From Rossellomorea vietnamensis (GTDB lineage: Bacteria; Bacillota; Bacilli; Bacillales; Bacillaceae_B), in the NCBI RefSeq assembly GCF_025398035.1, contig NZ_CP104558.1, forward strand, positions 558,001 to 622,000: a stretch of 64,000 bases of DNA. The letters run 5' to 3'. Shown one piece after another: positions 15,922 through 22,414 of the stretch. Below the pieces are notes generated by a model. The model saw nothing but the letters and a program-made list of their open reading frames with translations. It did not search any database and had not been told where the DNA came from. Position 1 is the first letter of the stretch. The number at the start of each line of letters is the position of its first letter. Made by a program: the position numbers and the translations under genes.

Positions 15922-16307
15922 TGATACTGCGTAAATACATGTCCCTCTTCGGTGTCGGGTCAGCGAATATTGATCTTGTCCTGCCTAAAACCTCATTTAA
16001 ACAAGGAGAACTTTTACATGGTTACTTCTTTTTAGAAGGTGGCATCATCGAACAAAAGCTGAGGCGGGTTGAATGTGATTTAGTGATGATTGATAAGAAT
16101 GGAAAAGAAGAGAAACTCATTGATTCTACCACTATATTAAAATCGGATATTATCAGGGCAGATGAACGAAATAAACTGTCATTCACCTACCGGATTCCCC
16201 AAGGAGTCCATTATTCTCAAGATGGCGTCCGTTACTTGTTCAAGACGAAGCTGACGTTTGACCAGGGGGTTGAAAGCGTGGATGAAGATTATATTTCAAT
16301 TGAATAG
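15921..16307 (+). CDS. half-length Spo0M-like protein, riboswitch operon
   Basis: A 128-residue one-domain Spo0M relative, with 'FGVGSANIDLVLPKTSFKQGELLHG', 'EGGIIEQKLRRVECDLVMI' and the closing 'DQGVESVDEDYISIE'. It is a paralogue of the protein at 11301; both lack the C-terminal domain of Spo0M. The ATG at 15921 overlaps the FbpB-like stop and has AAGGAG nine bases upstream. As the second gene behind the manganese riboswitch it should respond to Mn2+. A structured terminator closes the operon. Function of the short form is not known. Confidence 0.78.
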   Translation: MILRKYMSLFGVGSANIDLVLPKTSFKQGELLHGYFFLEGGIIEQKLRRVECDLVMIDKNGKEEKLIDSTTILKSDIIRADERNKLSFTYRIPQGVHYSQDGVRYLFKTKLTFDQGVESVDEDYISIE

Positions 16308-16312
16308 AAGAA

Positions 16313-16342
16313 TGGCTCGCAAACGTCTGCGAGCCAATTTTA
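16313..16342 (+). terminator. terminator of the riboswitch operon
   Basis: Perfect 9 bp stem TGGCTCGCA / TGCGAGCCA with a six-base loop and a T-rich tail. It may also serve the convergent small gene. Confidence 0.85.
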
Positions 16343-16480
16343 TCAAGTGTTTTCTTTCTTAATGTCCTCAAGTAGTGAAATGATCCTTTCATGCTGCTCG
16401 ATCATCGTCTGATTCTGCTTCCTGAATTTTGTGAAATCAAACGAGAAAATAAGAAGAAACACAGCTAATACCATGATCAT
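16343..16480 (-). CDS. 45-residue membrane-anchored protein (DUF4083-like?)
   Basis: One N-terminal membrane helix (MIMVLAVFLLIFSF) followed by a charged tail 'KQNQTMIEQHERIISLLEDIKKEN' that looks like a short coiled coil. The ATG at 16478-16480 has GGGGG about 12 bases upstream. The layout recalls DUF4083 proteins of Bacillus, but this is a weak match by eye. It follows the GNAT gene by 19 bases on the same strand and is likely co-transcribed. Confidence 0.5.
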   Translation of the reverse strand: MIMVLAVFLLIFSFDFTKFRKQNQTMIEQHERIISLLEDIKKENT

Positions 16481-16499
16481 CAATTTTAGTCCCCCAATC

Positions 16500-16925
16500 T
16501 CATTGATTCTTTTTATATTTAAAGTAAATCAGCTCAGGATCTCCAGGGTCCAGGTTTTCTATCATTCCGCTTGGAGTGTATCCATTCTTTTGAAAAACTT
16601 TTTGCATCTCAATGTTTGACTGATTAGTAGATGAAAAGATTTTTTCCGTTGGGGAATTCTTCTCAAAATATTTCAATAAGGATGACGCATACCCTTTTCT
16701 TCTCTCCTCGGGAGCAATGATGATCAGAGAGACAAACGCGTTCTCAAAAAACTGGGTATTGAATAAGAGAAAGCCAGTAGCCTTTCCTTCTTTGATGACC
16801 AGACATGCTTGATTCCTTATCGCCTTCTCGATTTCTCCCCTCCTGTTTGCATGCCCGATGACTTGTTGATCAATCGCGACGATCGGTTCCAGATCTGATA
16901 ATTGAGCATATTTTACCTCTCTCAT
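16500..16925 (-). CDS. GNAT family N-acetyltransferase
   Basis: A 141-residue GNAT enzyme. The acetyl-CoA site is visible as 'APEERRKGYASSLLKYFE' (RRKGYA pyrophosphate loop), and 'NIEMQKVFQKNGYTPSGMIENLDPGDPELIYFK' forms the C-terminal motif. Substrate unknown; 'NLDPGDPELIYFK' is shared by many acetyltransferases acting on small amines. The ATG at 16923-16925 is preferred to a GTG three codons earlier, because GAAGG is at workable distance. Its 5' end lies directly behind the stop of a 43-residue membrane protein, so they form one operon with the small gene downstream. Confidence 0.78.
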   Translation of the reverse strand: MREVKYAQLSDLEPIVAIDQQVIGHANRRGEIEKAIRNQACLVIKEGKATGFLLFNTQFFENAFVSLIIIAPEERRKGYASSLLKYFEKNSPTEKIFSSTNQSNIEMQKVFQKNGYTPSGMIENLDPGDPELIYFKYKKNQ

Positions 16926-16930
16926 AACAG

Positions 16931-17062
16931 TCACGACCTTCTTTTCATTAATGATATGTAAATAAATACTAAGACCAAGATGAGAACTATCATAAGTATC
17001 TCTGCATCTCCAATAAAGAAATAACTGTCATCAAAACGATATATTTCTTTTACAGCCGTCAT
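16931..17062 (-). CDS. 43-residue single-pass membrane protein
   Basis: A short acidic N-terminus 'MTAVKEIYRFDDSYFFIGDAE', then one membrane helix 'ILMIVLILVLVFIYISL' and a basic 'MKRRS' end, giving an N-out, C-in layout. The ATG at 17060-17062 has GAGGGGG upstream. Its stop lies just before the GNAT start, indicating coupling. No family recognised. Confidence 0.55.
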   Translation of the reverse strand: MTAVKEIYRFDDSYFFIGDAEILMIVLILVLVFIYISLMKRRS

Positions 17063-17086
17063 GGTGAAAGATCCCCCTCTATGTAG

Positions 17087-17118
17087 AAAAGGACACCGAA
17101 TGAACAGGTGCCCTTTTG
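17087..17118 (-). terminator. terminator of the second GNAT gene
   Basis: Stem AAAAGGGCACC / GGTGTCCTTTT on the minus strand with one mismatch and T-rich tail, starting three bases after the stop. Confidence 0.75.
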
Positions 17119-17120
17119 TT

Positions 17121-17585
17121 TTAAAGTGATTTGGACATTAATACATTTGTTACTTCATAACCTGTTTTTTGATACAAGGATATAGCTGTTTTGTTATGAC
17201 CGAATACATGAAGGGATATTTTCGGGATACCTTTTTCCCTTGCAAACGAGTCCAACGACGCTAACGATTCCTTCCCATACCCTGATCCCCTTTTGCTCTC
17301 ATGGATCTTAATATCATATATAAAGATTTCCTTTGCTTCATCATTTAAATGAACCCATAAGTTACCCACCATTTCCTTGCTCTCTTCATGAAACAGGGTA
17401 AATAAATAATGATCCTTTGTTTCCCTTCCCTCAGGTAAAAGCTTATTAAATTCTTCCTCTGCCTGCTCCAGGGACGTTTCTTTCTTGAAATTGCCTGCCT
17501 TCGTTTTTTCTTCTGCATATTCCTTGATGGACTCTTTTATCCAATCGTTATATTCGTTCTCTGTCATCGTTTTTAATGTAATCAT
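17121..17585 (-). CDS. GNAT family N-acetyltransferase
   Basis: A 154-residue acetyltransferase with a clear GNAT core: 'GNLWVHLNDEAKEIFIYDIKIHE' (beta 4), the acetyl-CoA loop 'KRGSGYGKESL', and 'ISLHVFGHNKTAISLYQKTGYEVTNVLM', the typical N-x-x-A-x-x-x-Y block. The N-terminal 50 residues are a charged helical cap. Substrate cannot be named. Start ATG at 17585 with GGAGGAAT upstream. It lies 19 bases after an alpha/beta hydrolase gene and is probably in one transcript with it. Confidence 0.8.
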   Translation of the reverse strand: MITLKTMTENEYNDWIKESIKEYAEEKTKAGNFKKETSLEQAEEEFNKLLPEGRETKDHYLFTLFHEESKEMVGNLWVHLNDEAKEIFIYDIKIHESKRGSGYGKESLASLDSFAREKGIPKISLHVFGHNKTAISLYQKTGYEVTNVLMSKSL

Positions 17586-17604
17586 AGAGTGATTCCTCCT
17601 TTAG

Positions 17605-18444
17605 TTATTTCCAGCGCTGTCTTATTTCCCTCACTACCATTTCAGGACGGTCCCAATGAAGAAGGTGGGTGGTTCCCGGAATGCATTTTACTTCCCCCCT
17701 TGCCTGTACCTTAAAGGTGTCGGCTGTCTTTCTACGGGTTTCAGCAAGATTTTCAGGAAGGGAAGCTCTTAATAATAAAACCGGTTTATCAAGTTTGTGA
17801 TAAATATCCTCGGCCTCATCTTTATGCATGGCACGGATGATGTGAGCTGCTGTCTCCCCGCGGGCATGCCAATAATATTGGTGATCTTGATAAAGGGAAA
17901 GATCTTGAGCGGCCACCATCTTTAAAGAGGACCAATTTAACGTTTCACTCTTAACGAGGGTGAGGAAATCTTCCCATGTTTCCCACGTCTGTTCGAAATC
18001 TTTTTCATAATAAGCGACTTCTTCTTCTACGGTTTGTAGTGAATGCCGTTTTCCCTGATAACCTCCATCGATTAACATCAGTTCCATGATCTTTTCGGGA
18101 TAATCGGCTGCATAAAATAGGGCAACAAAGCTCCCCCATGAGTGAGACAGGAAATAGAATGAATCGATCTCAAGGAGCTCAATGACTTCATTCAGCCATT
18201 CTGCCATGTTATTCATTTCATAATTTTCCCCGCGTTCAAATGGTGCAGTCTTTCCATGACCAGGTGCATCGATGGAAATGATTCTATAGTCTTCCTTTAA
18301 ATCGTTCGCTATTTCTATAAAGCTGAGCCCTGTACTTCCCAAGCCATGAAGACAAAAAATCACTGGTTTCGCAGGGTCTCCCCATTCCGTTACGTGTATT
18401 TGCTGGAGTTGTTTTTGAATAAAATAACGTTTAATGGTGTTCAT
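17605..18444 (-). CDS. alpha/beta hydrolase
   Basis: A 279-residue alpha/beta hydrolase. Visible are 'FCLHGLGSTGLSF' (HGLG oxyanion loop), 'DAPGHGKT', the nucleophile elbow 'SHSWGS' with Ser near 106, 'KPVLLLRA' before the acid strand, and 'GTTHLLHWDRPEMV' with the catalytic His near 264. The order fits esterases and C-C hydrolases of the general family. No signal peptide. Start ATG at 18444; AGGGG is immediately before the ATG, which is closer than ideal. It heads a probable two-gene unit with the GNAT gene. Confidence 0.78.
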   Translation of the reverse strand: MNTIKRYFIQKQLQQIHVTEWGDPAKPVIFCLHGLGSTGLSFIEIANDLKEDYRIISIDAPGHGKTAPFERGENYEMNNMAEWLNEVIELLEIDSFYFLSHSWGSFVALFYAADYPEKIMELMLIDGGYQGKRHSLQTVEEEVAYYEKDFEQTWETWEDFLTLVKSETLNWSSLKMVAAQDLSLYQDHQYYWHARGETAAHIIRAMHKDEAEDIYHKLDKPVLLLRASLPENLAETRRKTADTFKVQARGEVKCIPGTTHLLHWDRPEMVVREIRQRWK

Positions 18445-18546
18445 CCCCTATGTATTTCTTTCCATCTCTTATTCTTTTATCTTACCATTATCATCCAACA
18501 TAATCATGCTAAGTTTTAAAAAAAGGGTTGAAATGGATTTGAACCT

Positions 18547-18571
18547 AAAAAAGACCCTAAGCAGGGCCTTT
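18547..18571 (-). terminator. terminator of the CDF transporter gene
   Basis: Stem GGCCCT / AGGGTC (one wobble) with a four-base loop, followed on the minus strand by six Ts. Confidence 0.72.
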
Positions 18572-18586
18572 CGAAGTGAAGCGCTT

Positions 18587-19456
18587 TTAATTCGGTTCCA
18601 CATGAACATGCACATCATACACCTCATGCTTATTCATCAATTCTTCTTCTACCTCGCTTGAAATATCATGTGCCTGTTTTATATCGAGGGTTGACCTCAC
18701 CAGAATCACTACATCCACGACAGTGTTGTTTCCATAATTTCTTGCCCGAATATCTTTTACACCTTTAACCCCAGGGAGATCGAGGACGGTCTTTTCGTAA
18801 GATTCTATAAGCTCTTCATCAAATCCGTCCGTTAAGTAATGGGAAGCTTCTATAAAAATGCCCCACGCGGTTTTACAGATGAGAAGGCCGACAATGACTG
18901 CCGTGAGGGGATCCAACCAGGGCAAATAAAATTGAGCACCAAGGATACCGATCACCGTGCCGATGCTTACCCATGCATCTGAGAGATTATCTTTTGCTGT
19001 AGCCATAAGTGATTGACTATTAATTTTCTGTGCTAATTTTTTGTTGTATCTATAGACAAGGTACATGACGATTGCAGCCCCAATACCAGTCCATGCGGAA
19101 ATGAGATCCGGTGCCTGGGTTTTTCCGTCAAATACAGATTGGATCGCATTGTATAGCACCTGTATCCCCACTACCATCATTATAAAGGATGCCAGTAAAG
19201 AGGCTACACTTTCCGCTTTCCAATGCCCATAAGGATGATCTTGATCGGCTGGCTTCCTTGAATACCTTAAGCCGATAAGTACTGCAACGGAAGCCACGAT
19301 ATCCGTGGCATTGTTCAAGCCGTCTGCACGTAATGCCTCCGATTCGGCTGTTGTTCCAATGAGGAATTTAATAATTGATAACAGTATATAGGCGATAATG
19401 CTTATCAGTGCACCACGCTCACCCAATTTTAACTGATCATATTTTTCTTGGTTCAC
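18587..19456 (-). CDS. cation diffusion facilitator, MneP/YeaB-like
   Basis: A 289-residue CDF antiporter exporting divalent cations. Six membrane helices occupy residues 15-205; the metal site is in 'ADGLNNATDIVAS' (helix 2) and 'KDNLSDAWVS' (helix 5). The second has the DxxxD spacing seen in manganese exporters, while zinc exporters have HxxxD. The C-terminal ferredoxin-like domain ends in 'VYDVHVHVEP'. Length fits B. subtilis MneP (YeaB). GTG at 19456 is preferred over an ATG six codons upstream, since GGAGG lies nine bases before the GTG. Manganese export would suit the nearby Mn riboswitch unit, but this is inference. Confidence 0.78.
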   Translation of the reverse strand: MNQEKYDQLKLGERGALISIIAYILLSIIKFLIGTTAESEALRADGLNNATDIVASVAVLIGLRYSRKPADQDHPYGHWKAESVASLLASFIMMVVGIQVLYNAIQSVFDGKTQAPDLISAWTGIGAAIVMYLVYRYNKKLAQKINSQSLMATAKDNLSDAWVSIGTVIGILGAQFYLPWLDPLTAVIVGLLICKTAWGIFIEASHYLTDGFDEELIESYEKTVLDLPGVKGVKDIRARNYGNNTVVDVVILVRSTLDIKQAHDISSEVEEELMNKHEVYDVHVHVEPN

Positions 19457-19598
19457 GATCCTATTCCTCCACATTTGATATGTACCTGAATATCATAGCA
19501 ACCCCTTCCCATGTGGGTCTATAGCAACCTTCTTTAGTGAAGCTATCTTAATATGAAGAGGTGAACAATGTTTCCGGTAGCAAACTTTTATGAAGGCA

Positions 19599-19626
19599 TA
19601 AAAAATAGGACTGTGGGTACAGTCCT
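19599..19626 (-). terminator. intrinsic terminator after the cloverleaf
   Basis: Perfect 8 bp stem AGGACTGT (19607-19614) / ACAGTCCT (19619-19626) with loop GGGT. On the minus strand it is followed by six Ts, so it ends a transcript coming from the lipoprotein gene through the cloverleaf region. Confidence 0.82.
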
Positions 19627-19635
19627 GTGTATAAT

Positions 19636-19776
19636 GATTTTTGACTCATTTAGCCCGTGTAGAAAGGCAGCCTGAATCAAATGCATTTGATTCAGGCTGC
19701 CTTTCTACACGAGCTACTTTTCAGCTTTGCTGAAAAGCGGGCGAAACTTTAGTTTCGCCCGAATGAGTCAAAAATC
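19636..19776. repeat. cloverleaf of nested inverted repeats (four-way junction)
   Basis: A 141 bp structure. Outer arms GATTTTTGACTCATT (19636-19650) and its exact complement (19762-19776) enclose three back-to-back palindromes: a perfect 56-base palindrome at 19656-19711 (28 bp arms, extending to 19651-19716 with one mismatch), CTTTTCAGC / GCTGAAAAG at 19717-19737, and GGGCGAAACT / AGTTTCGCCC at 19739-19760. Only single bases separate them. It lies 46 bases beyond the lipoprotein stop and ten before a terminator, so it would be its 3' untranslated region. Family unknown. Confidence 0.88.
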
Positions 19777-19822
19777 TGAGTCTACTCTAGTCAAAAGTCT
19801 AATCTATATTTTTTCTGTGCTA

Positions 19823-20374
19823 TTAATCTACAATATCAGCTGAAAAACTAGGCTTCGTCAATCCAGCTTCTTCATAAACAGCAGCCATTTTTTCTTCAAA
19901 TGAAGCAAATTGTTCATCAGATTCTGTGTATTCTGCGTTTGCTTCGTCTGAAAGATTTGCAGCTCTGGTTTCATATGATTTTGCAAGATCGTCCAATGCC
20001 CCTTGGATTTCCTCTTTCTTTGAATCCAGACCAGCAGGTACTTCTAGCCCCTGAACGTCTTCAGCTACGGTTTTAGCAGCTGTTTCAGCTTCGGTTTTAA
20101 GTTTGGCAATCTCTTCTGCACTTGGTTTATCCTCTTCTTTAGCTTTTGCGGATTCAAACGTGTAAATAGCTGAATCATTGGCATTCACTGTGTTGATGAC
20201 TTCTTTTTGAAAGTCTAATAGAGCGGATTTCATTTCCATCTCGTCCGATTTTGCACTTTCTTCAGTTGCTTCAGTGTTTGTCTCTTTTTCCTCTGTACTC
20301 CCCTCATCACTACTGCATGCAGCAATAAATAAACTCATAGACAGCAAGAAAAAGGGTAACATCAATTTTTTCAT
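19823..20374 (-). CDS. helical lipoprotein of unknown function
   Basis: A 183-residue secreted lipoprotein: signal peptide 'MKKLMLPFFLLSMSLFIAAC' with lipobox IAAC and Cys20 as the lipid site, a low-complexity Ser/Glu/Thr spacer (22-45), then an all-helical acidic domain with 'ALLDFQKEVINTVNANDSAIYTFE' and 'LEVPAGLDSKKEEIQGALDDLAKSYE'. The pattern resembles other helical Bacillus lipoproteins such as YkyA, but without firm identity. ATG at 20374 has GGGAGG upstream; an ATG seven codons earlier lacks one. The transcript likely runs into the cloverleaf structure and terminator at 19599. Confidence 0.75.
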   Translation of the reverse strand: MKKLMLPFFLLSMSLFIAACSSDEGSTEEKETNTEATEESAKSDEMEMKSALLDFQKEVINTVNANDSAIYTFESAKAKEEDKPSAEEIAKLKTEAETAAKTVAEDVQGLEVPAGLDSKKEEIQGALDDLAKSYETRAANLSDEANAEYTESDEQFASFEEKMAAVYEEAGLTKPSFSADIVD

Positions 20375-20611
20375 CTGTAATTCCTCCCCATTCATTCGTT
20401 CCTACAATTACATATATTACCTTATCACTTAAAATTTGTAAACAAATGGATATCATTTAGTATTATTTGTAACTTTTTAATAGGTAGACATGCTGATTTC
20501 CGTACTTTGACGTTAGCCATTAACACGTGGGGCTTCTGTTGCTTAAATGTGTATGAAATTCAGTGATTTGGAAACGATGAATAATGACTTTTGCAAAAGG
20601 AGGTGCCTTAT

Positions 20612-20695
20612 TTGGTAACGAAAGAATGTCCTTGTGACCGCTGTACGTGTAAAACGAAAAAAGAATGTGATTGTCCCTGCTGCTGTGAAAAATAA
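20612..20695 (+). CDS. 27-residue Cys-rich peptide, metallothionein-like
   Basis: A tiny gene: TTG start at 20612 seven bases after a full AAAGGAGGTG site, 27 codons, TAA, and a terminator five bases later. The product has nine Cys in 27 residues (positions 6, 8, 11, 13, 19, 21, 23, 24, 25) as CxC, CxxC and CxCCC clusters, with Lys and Asp/Glu between. The composition is that of a small metallothionein or metal-binding peptide. No signal sequence. It is isolated between two minus-strand genes. No known family recognised; a disulfide-rich peptide is less likely without export. Confidence 0.65.
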   Translation: MVTKECPCDRCTCKTKKECDCPCCCEK

Positions 20696-20699
20696 AAAG

Positions 20700-20728
20700 A
20701 AATCCCTGGACGTTGCCCGGGATTTTTT
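20700..20728 (+). terminator. terminator of the Cys-rich mini-gene (bidirectional)
   Basis: Stem AAATCCCTGG / CCCGGGATTT with one mismatch and a five- to six-base loop, then six Ts. On the minus strand it also follows the acyl-CoA dehydrogenase stop by four bases. Confidence 0.8.
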
Positions 20729-20731
20729 CAT

Positions 20732-22414
20732 TTAAACCCTTACTTTCCCCCCGACTATTTCGTCGAAGTATTGAACGGATTTCATTTCTTCATCCATCCA
20801 TTCTGTTCTTTTCCATGTTTGCTCGATAAAAACATCTGCAATCATACGTTTTCTTTTTCCGCCAAACGTATAGGCGTCTTTAAGTGCCACCACACTTTCG
20901 AAAATATGGACCATCAGTTCTGCCATCCTCTTAGCATGATAGGTCTGTGTATCATGATTAGACGTGGTTACCAGTGTCAATAGTTGTTCTAGCTTCACGA
21001 TTCCTTCCGTTACGGGGATCGTTAACAATATGAATTCTTCTGGAACAAGGGAAAGCTCATCTTTCATTCTGGTTAAAAAGTATTCATGAGCCCGGTGTTT
21101 ATTCATTAATCTCAGAACTTCGAGTCCTAGAATATTGGCTGTACCCTCCCATACCGTCAATACCTGGGCATCCCTGAGTAGGCGGGGAAGGACGAAATCT
21201 TCAATGTACCCATTTCCACCATGAAGTTCGATTGCTTCATGAGAAAAGTGAATCGCCTGCTCCGCTGATTCTTTCTTCAGTATGGCAATCAGCAAGCGAT
21301 TTAAAACAGATTCTTCCTCTGTTGTGGGAATGTCATCGCACACGACTCGATCATACAAGTGAACGAGATGGAACACGGCACTGGTTTCCACTTCCTGTTT
21401 AGAGGCAAGGCGGGTCAAGGATTCTTTTATCATCGGAAAGTGAGCCAGAGGCTGTCCGAAAGCTTCACGATGGAATGCGTAATTTCTTGCTTCAAGATAG
21501 GCTCTTCTCATAATGCCGATCGATGCAACGGCATTGCAAATCCGGGATAAATTGAGTGCTTCCATCATATAGTAGATGCCTCTATCCGGTTCTCCAACCA
21601 GATAGGCGTTTGCCCCTTTGAACTCCACCTCCGCTGAAGGCACTGCCCGGACACCCAACTTATCCTTCAGCCTTCGAATGTGGATCCCATTAAGGGAGCC
21701 ATCATCGTTTCTCCACGGGACAGCAAATAAGCTAAGTCCCTTTGTTCCTTTACCGGATCCCTCTATCCGAGCGAGCACCATAGTCACTCCGCACATCCCA
21801 GAATTGGAGGCAAAATATTTTTCTCCCCATAGCTGATAGGATTCACCATCTTGAACAGCCTTTGTATCATTTGCACCGACATCAGACCCTCCCTGTCTCT
21901 CAGTTAAAAAGGTCGCCCCCTCATATAACTCGACTTCTCCCGTTGAAAGGACGTGTGGAAGGAACCGGGCTTTCACCTCAGGAGACGCATACCTTTCAAG
22001 AAGGAGGGCCGTTGCCATGGAAAGGGTGACCGGGCAATAGAAACCGGGCTCGGTTTGGGACAAAAGGTATCCCTGGGCATAGGAATACATATAATTTCCT
22101 TTCCTCCCAAGCCCGGGTATTTCTTTATGGATATACCCGACAATTCCTTTATTGTATGTTTGTTCAACTGTTTTCTTATATCCTTCATTGACCCAGATCT
22201 CAGAAATCTCTTCTCCGAATCTGTTGTATTTAATAAGTTTAGGCTGTCCTTCACGGTCTGTATGGACGGCCCGTTCATCAATTTCCCCTGCACATAGCTC
22301 GCCGAAAGTGTTCAGCTCATGATCGGCCCACGTGAGAAAATCTTTGTCCAGATAGCTCTCGAGGATTTCTTTTAAATGAGGATCTTCATGATAAAAATTC
22401 TCCATCTTTCTCAT
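20732..22414 (-). CDS. acyl-CoA dehydrogenase family protein, AidB-like
   Basis: A 560-residue flavoprotein of the acyl-CoA dehydrogenase superfamily, longer than the usual 380 because of an extended N-terminus and C-terminal helices, as in AidB-type members. Seen are 'GATFLTERQGGSDVGANDT' (FAD contact), 'RLKDKLGVRAVPSAEVEF', 'RAYLEARNYAFHREAFGQPL' and 'LHGGNGYIEDFVLPRLLRDAQVLTVWEGTANIL', ending the FAD-binding core. It oxidises acyl-CoA or a related thioester. Its start (SD GGAGGTGAATCT) overlaps the ligase stop by four bases, so it is the last gene of the MerR-ligase-dehydrogenase operon. Confidence 0.85.
   Translation of the reverse strand: MRKMENFYHEDPHLKEILESYLDKDFLTWADHELNTFGELCAGEIDERAVHTDREGQPKLIKYNRFGEEISEIWVNEGYKKTVEQTYNKGIVGYIHKEIPGLGRKGNYMYSYAQGYLLSQTEPGFYCPVTLSMATALLLERYASPEVKARFLPHVLSTGEVELYEGATFLTERQGGSDVGANDTKAVQDGESYQLWGEKYFASNSGMCGVTMVLARIEGSGKGTKGLSLFAVPWRNDDGSLNGIHIRRLKDKLGVRAVPSAEVEFKGANAYLVGEPDRGIYYMMEALNLSRICNAVASIGIMRRAYLEARNYAFHREAFGQPLAHFPMIKESLTRLASKQEVETSAVFHLVHLYDRVVCDDIPTTEEESVLNRLLIAILKKESAEQAIHFSHEAIELHGGNGYIEDFVLPRLLRDAQVLTVWEGTANILGLEVLRLMNKHRAHEYFLTRMKDELSLVPEEFILLTIPVTEGIVKLEQLLTLVTTSNHDTQTYHAKRMAELMVHIFESVVALKDAYTFGGKRKRMIADVFIEQTWKRTEWMDEEMKSVQYFDEIVGGKVRV

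Noticed and set aside
21953-22297. 114-codon open frame antisense to the acyl-CoA dehydrogenase gene
   Set aside because: No ribosome-binding site, odd composition, and full overlap with a conserved gene: a shadow frame.
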